From the NCBI GenBank assembly GCA_937873135.1, contig CALMVQ010000161.1, forward strand, positions 27,418 to 91,417: DNA of 64,000 bases, read 5' to 3'. Shown here in pieces: positions 9,721-20,040 of this stretch (the first letter of the stretch is position 1; every line of letters starts with the position of its first letter). The notes below the pieces were generated by a model. It worked only from the letters and a program-made list of their open reading frames with translations, was not told the origin of the DNA and did not search any database. Source of the DNA: an uncultured Scytonema sp. Its GTDB lineage: Bacteria; Cyanobacteriota; Cyanobacteriia; Cyanobacteriales; Nostocaceae. Position numbers and translations under genes: made by a program.

Positions 9721-10343
9721 TCCAATTTATCCCAATCAAAGTAGTTTCCAGCACATTAATCTTTTTCTCTGTGTCTATAGCAATTATTTTGCTTACAGAT
9801 AATTCTTTTCTTCGTAATACCAATTCCTCTACTTAAAAATAATGCTCATTAAATCAGTACTTATCACTTGATATTATTGTTATAAATATTACTATTTATT
9901 TGATAGCTAAGTATTTATATGTAGAAAAAATCGCTATATCTGGCTTAATTCATGAAACAAAGAGTTGAAATTATACTATAACCTTAATTGGTGTAAATTA
10001 GTCAACCATATCAAAATACTGTTTTTTAGATTTTGAGACAGTTTTCATGACGGAATTTTAGGACATTGTAAAAAGAGACAACCTTCTCTTCGATACCAAG
10101 GCAAAGGCAAAAAGGTAAGGGAACTCTGTTGTCAACAAACACAAATAATTGACAATAACCACCCTTTTTGTTTTCACTCTCGGCCATCACGCGACAGTCG
10201 TGGGGTAAAGTTGTCACGATTTGTCGCTTAAAAATGTAGCTCTTTTAAGAAGACTCCTTAGTCTTAAACGTAGTAGATTGCAGTATGGTATAATTATCTG
10301 AATAAAAGACACAGACTGCTCGCAGTCTTATTTAGATACGCGC
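9721..10343. other. Intergenic region, no clear gene
   Basis: AT-rich between 9760 and 10020. A minus-strand open frame at 10026-10217 (63 codons, starting at a GTG) has no recognisable domain and no convincing Shine-Dalgarno sequence, so I do not call it a gene. Nothing else was seen. Confidence 0.4.
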
Positions 10344-12560
10344 TCATTTCGGTAGCTGATACATAATTATTTTTGCTTTCTCATCTTCCTCAACAAACAC
10401 CAAGTACTCACCATTTGAGCGGTGAAAAGCACGGATACCATAGGGTATATCGATCCAACCACTACTACTTGCAACTTCCGCACCTGGTTTCAGCTTCCGT
10501 AGTTGTGTTCCTGTCTCTGTCTTGTAGACGTACACCTCTGCCGTTTTACCTGTCACAGTAAATACATAGTCTCCTGATATACTCATCGCTTCTGTATACA
10601 CTTCACGCTTGCCAGTAACGTCGTAGGGGATTACTGTACGCCACTTCGGAGTGCGATTACCCTTGCTCCAATTATCAAAACGCAGAATTTCAGAGCCGAC
10701 AACTCCCCAATCATCACCGTTTGCGGGATGTTCTTTGGTAAACCCTGACAAATACATGGTGTCTGTATCAGGGATATACTCGATTCGCCGCAAATCGGTA
10801 ATCATGCTGGGAGTCTTTTGTTTTTGCATAGAACCATAGGTATATATAGGATTACCTTTAGCATCTAATCCCTGTAAAGGAAATTTCCTAATGCCAATAC
10901 CATCTTGAGTTCGCAAAACTTTCCACACATTGCCTTTACTATCTACCCACCATCCCCCGATGTAAGGATAATCTTTACTGCTATCGTATTCAACACGATC
11001 AAAAGCACCATTACCGCTACTATCCCTCCAAATCCACTCTCCCGCAGTCGGTTGGTTTGGTGGCCAATTTCCCTGAATCGCTGGTTTACCTTCTGCATTA
11101 GTACCAACAAACATTCCAGATGGAATTGCAATTTCCCCATCTGTGGCTTTTTGGAAACGATAAATTTGCAGCCCACTGCTATACATATCTGTGAGGAACA
11201 AAAAGGGCTTACCTTGGATGCGGCGAAAAAAGGGTGCATCTGGTGCCGTATGCAGGCGTGGATCTTGAGGATATTTTAAAGCATTTAAAGTGTACCCTTT
11301 GTAAGTCCATTGCGAACCTGCCGGCTTGCTGTAATCCATCACAAAGTGTTCGTGCTTAGTGTATACATGCACTCCATCTGTTGCAGGATCTGCATCAGCA
11401 TTATCTACAAACTGCAAACCTAGTAACCGCCACTGTAGTTCTCCCGCCTGGGAAAACTTCCTCAAATCCACGCCTGAGTGGTTAAAACCATCATTACTAA
11501 TATAGATGTTACCTAGCGCATCTGTACCTACTCCACTCAGACCGTAAAATTTTTTATCTTTAACTTCACCAGGAATACCTGTATAAATGCCGCCTTTAAT
11601 ACCTAACGTCCCAGTCAGTACTGGCTTTGTACCACTGTAAATCAGCACTTGCTGAGGTGAACCATTTTCTGCTACCAAAAGTTTACCTTGACGATCAACT
11701 GCGATCGCCGTTGGGTTTTCAACATTCGCTACTACAGAAGGTAAAAGTTTTCCTTCTTTGGAATAATGCACGATCTTCGCTTGTGTGCCATTACTTTTTC
11801 TTTGAATAATCCACAAATCACCTTGTCGATCAAAAGCTATTTGTCCTGGATTGGTAACAGAAAAGCTACCTAACTCCTTCATCGTGTCAATCTTATAGAA
11901 ACGAATCCGATTGGTTGCTGGATCGCTCACATACAAAACTCCTTGTGCAGTCGCTAATCCCGTAACTTCACTTTTAGTACTGACTATTAACATACTTTTA
12001 TCCCAGCCACGTCCTTCAGGAAACGGTGCAGGCTTTCCCGATAAGTCATAGCGTCTCACGCAATGCCAATTTGTCCCCGTTGGTGGATCGTCCCCCCCTT
12101 GACTCCCTCCATGAGACTGTTGCATAGCTACAAAAATATATTTTTGATTTGCTGTGACAGCAACTCCGCCAAGCCTTGCCCATCCATGCAAGTCCTCAGC
12201 CTTGCCGATAACATCTCCGTTTTTATAAATTCCTACCTCCCGACCGCCTTCATCCCACGGGCTATTTGTATAAACTGTTCCATCGGGAGCAACATACATA
12301 CCACCTATATGGATTTGCACCCACTTTTCCCCACCGCCAAAAGTATTACCTATCCAAGATGTTGTGTATGTATTTACAGCTGGCGTAACTCTTGCCGCCA
12401 TGTCGATCATAATTACCAGCGAAATTGTCGTTCCAGCAAGTAAAACAAGTAATAATTTCAACCTTTTTCCCAGTCTGAACAAAAATTTTTGAAAGAAATT
12501 TCTTATATAGTGAGTGAGCATTATAAATTTGCTGAACAGTATTGGCAATCTATTTCTCAT
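10344..12560 (-). CDS. Membrane-anchored NHL/beta-propeller protein
   Basis: About 738 residues with one N-terminal membrane segment (LKLLLVLLAGTTISLVIMI), so the bulk is probably extracytoplasmic. The body has repeated short strands of NHL/six-bladed-propeller type: GLATAQGVLYVSDPATNRI, QIAFDRQGDLWII, TAIAVDRQGKLLVAENG and GVGTDALGNIYISNDG. Such propellers usually bind proteins or sugars, or are lyases, but I see no diagnostic catalytic residues. Possible starts are TTG 12572, ATG 12560 and ATG 12521; none has a strong ribosome site. It lies alone among glycosyltransferase genes, so a role in polysaccharide handling is a guess. Confidence 0.6.
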   Translation of the reverse strand: MRNRLPILFSKFIMLTHYIRNFFQKFLFRLGKRLKLLLVLLAGTTISLVIMIDMAARVTPAVNTYTTSWIGNTFGGGEKWVQIHIGGMYVAPDGTVYTNSPWDEGGREVGIYKNGDVIGKAEDLHGWARLGGVAVTANQKYIFVAMQQSHGGSQGGDDPPTGTNWHCVRRYDLSGKPAPFPEGRGWDKSMLIVSTKSEVTGLATAQGVLYVSDPATNRIRFYKIDTMKELGSFSVTNPGQIAFDRQGDLWIIQRKSNGTQAKIVHYSKEGKLLPSVVANVENPTAIAVDRQGKLLVAENGSPQQVLIYSGTKPVLTGTLGIKGGIYTGIPGEVKDKKFYGLSGVGTDALGNIYISNDGFNHSGVDLRKFSQAGELQWRLLGLQFVDNADADPATDGVHVYTKHEHFVMDYSKPAGSQWTYKGYTLNALKYPQDPRLHTAPDAPFFRRIQGKPFLFLTDMYSSGLQIYRFQKATDGEIAIPSGMFVGTNAEGKPAIQGNWPPNQPTAGEWIWRDSSGNGAFDRVEYDSSKDYPYIGGWWVDSKGNVWKVLRTQDGIGIRKFPLQGLDAKGNPIYTYGSMQKQKTPSMITDLRRIEYIPDTDTMYLSGFTKEHPANGDDWGVVGSEILRFDNWSKGNRTPKWRTVIPYDVTGKREVYTEAMSISGDYVFTVTGKTAEVYVYKTETGTQLRKLKPGAEVASSSGWIDIPYGIRAFHRSNGEYLVFVEEDEKAKIIMYQLPK

Positions 12561-12892
12561 ATCATTTCTCAATCTGTCTTACGTGGAATTTTTCATAACT
12601 CATGTAGTTTAAAAAATATTTTTCCCAGTCATCAACTATTAAAAAATATCCGAAATGTACTTGAAATTTATTGAAGTTTGTGAAAAAAAATTTAATATAT
12701 TTATCTTATTAAAGATACTTTTTACATATCTATAAATAAAAAATATACCGAAAAATATATAGATTACAACATTTTTACAAAAAATTTATTAAAACAATAC
12801 TATTATTTTACATATTTGTTTAAGAGGTAAGCAAAGAAAAGCTCACCCAGCTCCATCAATAGTGAAATCTTGGGCAGAGGTGAAGGTAGGGA

Positions 12893-13011
12893 GTAGTAGT
12901 TGGGAGCATCTCCTGCTTTGTAAACGTATACTGAACTATAAACTGAAGTTGCGGCTTTTCGGATTCTTTCCCAGATATTTTTTGCAAGACTGAGATGCTC
13001 CGGTAGTAGTT
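12893..13011. mobile_element. 101-bp MITE with 9-bp target duplication
   Basis: The element spans 12902-13002. Its ends are 10-bp perfect terminal inverted repeats: GGAGCATCTC at 12903-12912 and GAGATGCTCC at 12992-13001. It is flanked by identical 9-bp direct repeats, GTAGTAGTT, at 12893-12901 and 13003-13011. The interior has no coding capacity, so it would need a transposase in trans. The intact target duplication suggests a fairly recent insertion. Confidence 0.75.
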
Positions 13012-13537
13012 AGTGGGTTGGGAATTGAGAAAAACTTAATATTTCCTTACCTATTACCTATTTACTACGTACCCATCCTGAACACTTACTGTTGCTGAGA
13101 ATAACCCACTACCACAAGCTGTATAAACCTACTGTTTAATAACTAATTGTTATTTTAGGAAACTAGATATGTGTGAACAAGGTCACTACTAATTTTAGTA
13201 TGAACAATATTTGATAATTCATGAATTTTTAGTATTAATTTTATAAAATAGCTCATCAAATCCGGAAGTCAGTTGAAGAATATAGTATATAGTATGTTTT
13301 TGGCTCCAATAGAAGGTGATAATGTATTACGTCAAAATATATAGTTGAATTTTTATTGATGAGATAAATTAGGTTAAATTAGTTCTAGAGGATGATCACA
13401 TAAAATCTTAGCAGTAGATAAAATGATGAGGTCATCAAAGTCAGTTAGCTACTAGCTATAAAAATATAGTAAATCAGGACATATAGGTAAATCTTCATAC
13501 AATCAGCCTAGGAACAGGAAAACAGTATCTAAAATCT
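13012..13537. other. AT-rich intergenic region upstream of a GT4 pair
   Basis: No gene is seen here or in the very AT-rich stretch 12573-12892 before the MITE. This 0.5-kb stretch must contain the promoter of the glycosyltransferase pair starting at 13538, but I cannot point to a clear hexamer pair. Confidence 0.4.
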
Positions 13538-14683
13538 ATGTCAAAATCTACATCTATTCTCTGTCTTGGAATCGGCTGGTTTCCAACAACACCAGGTGGA
13601 CTAGAACGATATATTTACGAACTGACTCAAAGACTAGCAGCTTCCCAAGACTCTATAGAATTATGTGGAGTCGGTCTACCAGAAGCTGACGATTCTTTAG
13701 CGATCAAGCTGACTAACTTAGCTTCGCCAGATAGTCGAATTTGGAACAGACTGTGGTCTATTCGCAATAACTTCAAAAAAACAAGAATAGGCAAACCGGA
13801 AGCAATAAACTTGCATTTTGCTTTGTACAGCTTTCCTATTTTGGATATCCTTCCGAAAGACGTGCCAGTTACATTTACCTTTCACGGTCCTTGGGCTTTA
13901 GAGAGCAAGCCCGAGTCAGGCGAGAGGAAATTGAGCGATTTTCTGAAGTACTGGCTGATAGAAAAAAGAACTTATGATCGCAGTGATCGCTTTATTGTTC
14001 TCTCCAAAGCATTTGGTAACATATTACATGAAGAATATCAAGTTCCTTGGGAAAAAATACACATTATTCCCGGTGGAGTGGACATCACCCGGTTTGTACC
14101 TGAGCTTTCGCCTGAAATCGCGAGGGCAAAACTAGGTTGGCCATGCGATCGCCAGATTCTACTCTCATCTCGTCGCTTAGTACATCGAGTGGGACTTGAC
14201 AAATTGTTGAGCGCTTTAGCTAACATTAAGCCGAGAGTCTCTGATGTCATGCTGATGATCGTCGGTCGAGGGCCGTTAGAAGCAGCATTAAAGCAGCAGG
14301 CTACAGAATTAGGACTAAATGACCATGTTAAATTTTTAGGGTTTCTACCTGATGAACTATTACCCATAGCCTACCAAGCGGCTGACTTAAGTCTCATGCC
14401 AAGTCAATCTTTTGAAGGCTTTGGTTTAGCCATAGTCGAATCTTTATCTTGTGGTACCCCTGTGCTATGTACTCCTGTGGGTGGAATGCCAGAAATTTTA
14501 GCACCATTCTCGCCGGATTTAATCACGAAGTCTACGGAAATCTCAGATATTGCCGAAAAATTAGTTGAGGTGCTGCAAGGAAAAATTCCACTGCCTTCTT
14601 CAGTTGCCTGCCGTCAGTATGCTGTAGATAACTACGACTGGGACAAAATAGCCCAAAAGGTACGGCACGTTCTATTAGCTTAG
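13538..14683 (+). CDS. Family 4 glycosyltransferase
   Basis: GT-B glycosyltransferase of 381 residues. The N-terminal acceptor loop is WFPTTPGGLERYIYELT, and the C-terminal domain has IIPGGVDITRFVPE. The donor-site E-x7-E is at E293 and E301 (FEGFGLAIVESLSCG). It is immediately followed, with two bases between stop and start, by another GT4 gene, so the two almost certainly share a message and act in succession on one glycan. Confidence 0.87.
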   Translation: MSKSTSILCLGIGWFPTTPGGLERYIYELTQRLAASQDSIELCGVGLPEADDSLAIKLTNLASPDSRIWNRLWSIRNNFKKTRIGKPEAINLHFALYSFPILDILPKDVPVTFTFHGPWALESKPESGERKLSDFLKYWLIEKRTYDRSDRFIVLSKAFGNILHEEYQVPWEKIHIIPGGVDITRFVPELSPEIARAKLGWPCDRQILLSSRRLVHRVGLDKLLSALANIKPRVSDVMLMIVGRGPLEAALKQQATELGLNDHVKFLGFLPDELLPIAYQAADLSLMPSQSFEGFGLAIVESLSCGTPVLCTPVGGMPEILAPFSPDLITKSTEISDIAEKLVEVLQGKIPLPSSVACRQYAVDNYDWDKIAQKVRHVLLA

Positions 14684-14685
14684 AG

Positions 14686-15843
14686 ATGATGAAAATTTTA
14701 TTTCTAGATCAAAGCGGTAAACCGGGCGGTGCAGAACTATGCTTGATAGATATTGCCAAACCGTACCGCGATCGTTGTTTGGTTGGTTTATTTGCTGATG
14801 GTTCTTTTAGGGATTTACTCTTAAGCGCTCACATTCCGGTGGAAGTTTTGGCAACCAGTCAAATCCAAGTTCGCAAAGAAAGCAGCTTGGGACAAGGCTT
14901 AGCTAGTTTAAGTCAACTCATTCCTCTTGTTGGCAAAGTTGTCCGAAAAGCCCGTAAATACGATTTAATTTATGCCAATACACAAAAAGCTTTAGTTGTT
15001 GGCGCACTTGCTAGTTTTTTCAGCCGTCGTCCTCTGGTTTACCATCTGCATGATATTCTTTCTCCAGAGCATTTTAGTAAAACGAATCGTCGCATAGCCG
15101 TCACGAGTGCCAATCGTTTTGCTTCATTGGTTATTGCCAATTCTCAAGCAAGTCTGAACGCCTTTGTCGCCGCAGGAGGACGCCAAGATCTAGCCGCGAT
15201 TGTTTACAACGGCTTTGACCCAAAAGTTTATCAAATTCCAGAATCTGACGTGAGTCAAATTAGACAACATCTTGGATTACACAAGCAATTTGTCATTGGC
15301 CACTTCAGTCGTCTTGCACCTTGGAAAGGACAGCATATATTAATAGAAGCAATTGCCCAATGTCCTGAAAACGTGACAGCAATATTGGTTGGTGATGCAT
15401 TGTTTGGCGAACAAGACTATGTGCAGCAGTTACACCAACAAGTAACAGCACTGGGACTAGAAAAAAGAGTTAAATTTCTTGGATTCCGTTCAGATATTCC
15501 TTTGTTAATGACTGCATGCGATCTAATTGCCCATACCTCGACTTCACCAGAACCTTTTGGGAGAGTGATTGTAGAAGCTATGTTGTGTGGAAAACCCGTT
15601 GTTGCAGCAAAAGCAGGCGGTGCGATCGAATTAGTAGAACAAGGTGTGAACGGTTTTCTAGTGACACCTGGGAATCCTCAAGAACTGGCACAAACCATTA
15701 TTACCTGTCTTCAAGAAACCGAGAAGACAATGGTTATAGCTCGTCATGCACGTGCTACTGCTAGCCAGCGTTTTGATGTAGCAACTATCAATCAGCAAAT
15801 TTCTCAATTACTGGAAAAGAAATTTATTTCAAAAACTGACTAG
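14686..15843 (+). CDS. Family 4 glycosyltransferase
   Basis: GT-B glycosyltransferase of 385 residues. It opens ILFLDQSGKPGGAELCL, with VYNGFDPKVYQ near 180 and an E-x7-E pair at E289 and E297 (SPEPFGRVIVEAMLCG). Two ATG codons at 14686 and 14689 are equally placed. It is translationally close-coupled to the preceding GT4. Its 3' end overlaps the convergent DUF937 gene by 20 bp. Confidence 0.87.
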   Translation: MMKILFLDQSGKPGGAELCLIDIAKPYRDRCLVGLFADGSFRDLLLSAHIPVEVLATSQIQVRKESSLGQGLASLSQLIPLVGKVVRKARKYDLIYANTQKALVVGALASFFSRRPLVYHLHDILSPEHFSKTNRRIAVTSANRFASLVIANSQASLNAFVAAGGRQDLAAIVYNGFDPKVYQIPESDVSQIRQHLGLHKQFVIGHFSRLAPWKGQHILIEAIAQCPENVTAILVGDALFGEQDYVQQLHQQVTALGLEKRVKFLGFRSDIPLLMTACDLIAHTSTSPEPFGRVIVEAMLCGKPVVAAKAGGAIELVEQGVNGFLVTPGNPQELAQTIITCLQETEKTMVIARHARATASQRFDVATINQQISQLLEKKFISKTD

Positions 15844-16345
15844 CCATTTGCATGATGTCAGCTAGATTGACACTCCCACTGTGATCTGCATCCAGGAAAG
15901 CATTCAGTACTGGATTTTCCCCAGTCTGAGGATTTTGAGAATTTGCTCCTGATTTTAACAGATTTAGGACGACAGGAACCAATGTTGGTAAAAATTGTTG
16001 AATCATCCCCGCATCCAAACCAGTACGTTCTTGTATAACCTGACCGATTTCTTGTTGTATAAAAGGTGACAACACAGACTCGACGGCTTCGGAACTCGGG
16101 GAAGTTCCACCATATTCATCTACCGTAGCTTGTGCCGCTTCATGACCTTCTGTAGCTTGCTTTTCTTGTAAAGATGAACGGACATACTTACCCACAATCC
16201 CCAAAACTGATTGCATTGTCGAGGGATCTGTACCAGTGTTCTGACTCAGTTGTTCCACTGTGTTGACAATATCGCCCAAATGCCCTATACTACCCTGCTG
16301 TTCAGGATTTCCAATCGCACCTAGAATTTGGTCAAAAAGTGCCAT
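15824..16345 (-). CDS. DUF937-family protein
   Basis: Small protein of about 173 residues. It begins MALFDQILGAIGNPEQQ and has a helical, glycine- and serine-containing core. Repeated hydrophobic helices (IQQFLPTLVPVVLNLLKSG) and the C-terminal NLADIMQMASQFLK are typical of DUF937 (YidB-related) proteins, whose function is unknown. The ATG at 16345 fits the family N-terminus; the frame stays open another 16 codons upstream. Tail-to-tail overlap of 20 bp with a GT4 gene links it only by position. Confidence 0.7.
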   Translation of the reverse strand: MALFDQILGAIGNPEQQGSIGHLGDIVNTVEQLSQNTGTDPSTMQSVLGIVGKYVRSSLQEKQATEGHEAAQATVDEYGGTSPSSEAVESVLSPFIQQEIGQVIQERTGLDAGMIQQFLPTLVPVVLNLLKSGANSQNPQTGENPVLNAFLDADHSGSVNLADIMQMASQFLK

Positions 16346-16546
16346 AAAATGTTGTCTCCGCGAGCAAGATTGTGCCAAACCATATTTTGACACGCAAATA
16401 CTATTTTCTTTAAATTAAAAATAAAAAAACTTAATATGTAATCTGTGGGGGATTTGTTTCCTACTGATCCCCTACCTTCATAACTGCGTTTTGCGTCCTT
16501 TTTTATTCAACCGTTCATTAAAAGCTTGCCCAAAGTAGGACAGCAG

Positions 16547-16738
16547 TCAACCCTTAAGCGCTTTTCTAAAGTTTTGACGATAGGATTTGTTTGTTGGCAA
16601 CAAAGCAGGCCATAACAAAGCCAAACTAAGACGATTAGGTAAAGTTCGCTGGAAGTTAGTCCGATAAAATCCCTTCCAAAACTTCCAAGCCCCAGCGACA
16701 TAAACCACCACTAATCCGAAAACAATTAAAAAGGTCAT
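16547..16738 (-). CDS. Small membrane protein
   Basis: 63-residue protein with one N-terminal membrane helix, FLIVFGLVVVYVAGAWKFW. A basic, tryptophan-rich tail follows (RTNFQRTLPNRLSLALLW, then TNKSYRQNFRKALKG). I recall similar small proteins of unknown function in other cyanobacteria, and the codon pattern and hydrophobic start look real. An overlapping frame at 16507-16701 has no such structure and is treated as a shadow. No role can be assigned. Confidence 0.55.
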   Translation of the reverse strand: MTFLIVFGLVVVYVAGAWKFWKGFYRTNFQRTLPNRLSLALLWPALLPTNKSYRQNFRKALKG

Positions 16739-17337
16739 TTCCCTATAACTCCACCAGTAAATGACAGAATTCTATTTAAGTATATCTGATGAAAAGATTC
16801 TTACCTTAATATTAGTACTTACTCCGCGAAAATGGGCATAATTGACAGAGAAAATCGGCTCCGATACTGGTAGAAAATAAATCCAGTATTAAAGCTGTTG
16901 TTACTTGCTATGCATTAAAATAACACCTTGATTCCTACTTCCTACTTCCCAATCCTCGTTTTCTTCCTAAAAAATCTCTTTGAGCGTTAAATTATTCTGA
17001 TATTTTAGCAAGGAAATTTTGAGTTCTGAGATAAAAAAGTGAATATCTTAGGCTACTAGTATTTTTAGCAGGGATGAGCTAATTGTAGTTTATAACACAA
17101 CCCCCTGTAGAGCAACATCCGCCAGACATATTTTTGGTTTGGGAGAAATATCTTTCTTGATTTTGTCGGGAAAAACAAGCTAGTGTGACGAGTAGGTATT
17201 TCTTGATTTTGACACTAATGCATCTTGCGTCCGTTCCTTAAAACAGAACCTTCATAGGAGACTATAGAAAGAACAACAGAACAGTTTTATGGGTCTTGAC
17301 GCAGAATTGCGATGCGCAAATAGCTTAAGGAGGATTT
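16739..17337. promoter_or_regulatory. Upstream region of the GDP-mannose pyrophosphorylase-like gene
   Basis: A 599-nt region without a gene. TTTCTTGATTTTG occurs twice, at about 17151 and 17199, a possible direct-repeat binding site. A strong ribosome-binding site, AAGGAGG at 17327-17333, sets the ATG at 17338. Confidence 0.4.
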
Positions 17338-19866
17338 ATGCGTGCAGTACTGATGGCTGGGGGATCGGGAACGCGGCTTCGTCCGTTGACTTCTGACTTG
17401 CCCAAACCTATGGTGCCCATACTCAATCGACCAATTGCCGAACACATCATCAATCTTCTGAAACGGCATCAAATTACGGAAGTTGTGGCAACACTGCATT
17501 ACTTACCTGATGTTTTGCGAGACTACTTCCAAGATGGCAGTGATTTTGGTGTACAGATGACTTACGCTGTCGAAGAAGACCAGCCTTTGGGTACAGCAGG
17601 GTGCGTAAAAAACATTGCCGAACTTCTCGATGAAACATTTTTAGTCATTAGCGGTGATAGCATAACAGATTTTGACTTAAAAGCAGCAATTGAATTTCAC
17701 AAACAAAAAAAGTCAAAAGCCACTTTGATTTTGACTCGTGTCCCCAACCCGATTGAATTTGGGGTCGTCATTACTGATGAGGAAAGTCGAATTCGGCGAT
17801 TTTTAGAAAAGCCTTCTACCAGTGAAATTTTTTCGGACACCGTTAATACTGGCACATACATTCTAGAACCTGAAATTTTGGAATATCTACCAGTTAATAC
17901 TGAATCCGACTTTTCCAAAGATTTATTTCCATTGCTACTGGCGAAAGACGAGCCAATGTATGGTTACATCGCTAAAGGATATTGGTGCGATGTTGGTCAC
18001 TTAGAGGCTTATCGGGACGCTCAGTATGATGCTTTACATAGTAAAGTACAACTTGACTTTCCTTATAAAGAGGTTTCGCCTGGTTTGTGGGTCGGTCAAA
18101 ACACTCATATTGACTCTACAGCCGAAATTGAAGCCCCAGCAATCATTGGTGACAATTGCCGTATTGGGGCAAGAGTACAAATCGAGGCTGGAACTGTTAT
18201 CGGAGATAATGTCACTATCGGCGCTTACGCTAGTCTTAAGCGACCTATTGTTTGGAATGGAGCCGTAATTGGTGAAGAGGCACATTTATCGGCTTGTGTT
18301 ATTGGTCGCGGTACTCGTGTAGACCGTCGCGCTCATGTACTGGAAGGCGCTGTCGTCGGTTCGCTTTCTACCGTGGGAGAAGAAGCCCAAATTAGCCCTT
18401 GCGTGCGCGTTTGGCCCAGTAAAAAGATTGAGTCCGGTGCGATTTTAAACATCAACTTAATTTGGGGTAATATTGCTCAACGCAATTTATTTGGGCAACG
18501 TGGCGTACAAGGATTAGCCAATATCGACATTACCCCAGAATTTGCTGTGAAGTTAGGGGCAGCATACGGTTCTACCTTGAAACCTGGTTCTCGGGTCACG
18601 GTTTCTCGCGATCAGCGTAATATCTCTCGTATGGTCACGAGATCGTTAATAGCAGGTCTTTTGTCTGTGGGTGTTGACATTCAGAACCTAGATGCAACAG
18701 CTATCCCCATCTCTCGTGTTGTTATACCTACAATGAAGGTGGCAGGGGGTATCCATGTGCGAGTGCATCCTGATCGCCCTGATTACATCCTGATTGAATT
18801 TATCGATGTTAAGGGAATTAATATTTCCAAAGCTCAGGAAAAGAAAATAGAAGGGGCTTATTTTAAGGAGGATATGCGACGGGCACAAATCCACGAGATT
18901 GGCGATGTCACCTACCCCACTCAACTCGTTGACCGATATTGCACTGCTTTTGAGCAATTGTTACGAATTGATACAATTCGTAATAGTCGGGCAAAAGTTG
19001 TCATTGACTACGTTTATGCAGTTTCGGGCGCGGTGTTGCCCCAAATGTTAGATCAGTTTGGTGCTGATGCGGTAGTGCTCAATGCGAGTCTAAATAAGAC
19101 TGCTATGTCAGCAACTGATCGCGAACTACTCCTCACTCAACTAGGTCATGTGGTGGAAGCGTTGAAGGCGACTTTTGGTGTCCAAGTCACAGCGAATGGA
19201 GAACAACTCATTTTAGTTGATGAGTCTGGCATTCCCATCCGTGGGGAAATGTTAACAGCACTGATGGTAGACATGATTTTAACGGCTAACCCGAGAGGAA
19301 CTGTCGTTGTGCCAGTTCATGCTTCCAGTGCGGTAGAACAAATTTCCCGTCGCCACGATAGCAAAGTAATTCGCACTAAGGCAAATCCCACAGCATTAAT
19401 GGAGGCTTGTCATAAAAATCATAATGTAGTTCTAGGAGGTAGTGGCGACACTGGCTTTATTTTCCCTGAATTACATCCGGGATTTGATGCGATGTTCTGT
19501 GTCGCCAAGTTGATTGAGATGCTAACCATACAAGAGCGATCGCTTGCTTCCATCAGATCAGAATTGCCTCGCGTCATTCACAGGGCTTATACAATCCGCT
19601 GCCCTTGGACAGTTAAAGGCGCACTCATGCGCCACTTGGTCGAAACTCATCCAGCCCAAAATCTAGAACTTATTGATGGGGTGAAAATTTGCCAACCCTA
19701 TGATGACAGTTGGTTATTAGTTTTACCAGACGCTAGCGAACCACTGGTACATTTGTACGCTAACAGTAATGATCGCGATTGGGTAGATGAAACTTTGCGA
19801 AATTACCGTGCCCGTGTCCAAGCTTTTGTAGAAAGAGAACAAGAACAAGTTGTGGCTGAGGTTTAA
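17338..19866 (+). CDS. Sugar nucleotidyltransferase / phosphohexomutase-like fusion
   Basis: This 842-residue protein resembles cyanobacterial mannose-1-phosphate guanylyltransferase fusions that supply GDP-mannose. Residues 1-235 form the nucleotidyltransferase with the signature [20 protein letters not shown]. Residues about 245-375 are left-handed beta-helix hexapeptide repeats ([16 protein letters not shown]). From about 385 on the chain follows a phosphoglucomutase/phosphomannomutase fold. In that part the usual TASHNP phosphoserine loop reads [11 protein letters not shown], and the DGDxDR metal loop is not recognisable, so the mutase half looks non-catalytic. A strong AAGGAGG precedes the ATG. 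It probably feeds the glycosyltransferases of this region. Confidence 0.85.
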   Translation: MRAVLMAGGSGTRLRPLTSDLPKPMVPILNRPIAEHIINLLKRHQITEVVATLHYLPDVLRDYFQDGSDFGVQMTYAVEEDQPLGTAGCVKNIAELLDETFLVISGDSITDFDLKAAIEFHKQKKSKATLILTRVPNPIEFGVVITDEESRIRRFLEKPSTSEIFSDTVNTGTYILEPEILEYLPVNTESDFSKDLFPLLLAKDEPMYGYIAKGYWCDVGHLEAYRDAQYDALHSKVQLDFPYKEVSPGLWVGQNTHIDSTAEIEAPAIIGDNCRIGARVQIEAGTVIGDNVTIGAYASLKRPIVWNGAVIGEEAHLSACVIGRGTRVDRRAHVLEGAVVGSLSTVGEEAQISPCVRVWPSKKIESGAILNINLIWGNIAQRNLFGQRGVQGLANIDITPEFAVKLGAAYGSTLKPGSRVTVSRDQRNISRMVTRSLIAGLLSVGVDIQNLDATAIPISRVVIPTMKVAGGIHVRVHPDRPDYILIEFIDVKGINISKAQEKKIEGAYFKEDMRRAQIHEIGDVTYPTQLVDRYCTAFEQLLRIDTIRNSRAKVVIDYVYAVSGAVLPQMLDQFGADAVVLNASLNKTAMSATDRELLLTQLGHVVEALKATFGVQVTANGEQLILVDESGIPIRGEMLTALMVDMILTANPRGTVVVPVHASSAVEQISRRHDSKVIRTKANPTALMEACHKNHNVVLGGSGDTGFIFPELHPGFDAMFCVAKLIEMLTIQERSLASIRSELPRVIHRAYTIRCPWTVKGALMRHLVETHPAQNLELIDGVKICQPYDDSWLLVLPDASEPLVHLYANSNDRDWVDETLRNYRARVQAFVEREQEQVVAEV

Positions 19867-19918
19867 AATCTGAGTTCTCGGTTCTGGCACTTACCAGTAA
19901 ATAAATCGACCGCCTTAT

Positions 19919-20020
19919 TTGAGCCAACACCGCGCACAGCGAGTAAACGCGGATTCAGGCGCTTAAGGAATGCGTTGAGCCAACACCGCGCTCTAAAGAG
20001 ACGCGGATTGTGGCGCTTAA
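19919..20020 (+). repeat. Two tandem copies of a 46-48-bp repeat
   Basis: Copy 1 (19919-19966) and copy 2 (19975-20020) both begin TTGAGCCAACACCGCGC and end GCGCTTAA. They share ACGCGGATT in the middle, with a period of 56 bp. Each unit contains inverted GCGC/CGCGG words and could fold. They lie just downstream of the hexomutase-fusion gene. Confidence 0.7.
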
Positions 20021-20040
20021 ATTGGGATTAGCTTTTCGTC

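Noticed and set aside
10026..10217. Minus-strand 63-codon frame starting VTTLPHDCRVMAESENKK
   Set aside because: Looks slightly protein-like and could be a gene fragment, but it has no recognisable family, a GTG start and no clear ribosome-binding site.
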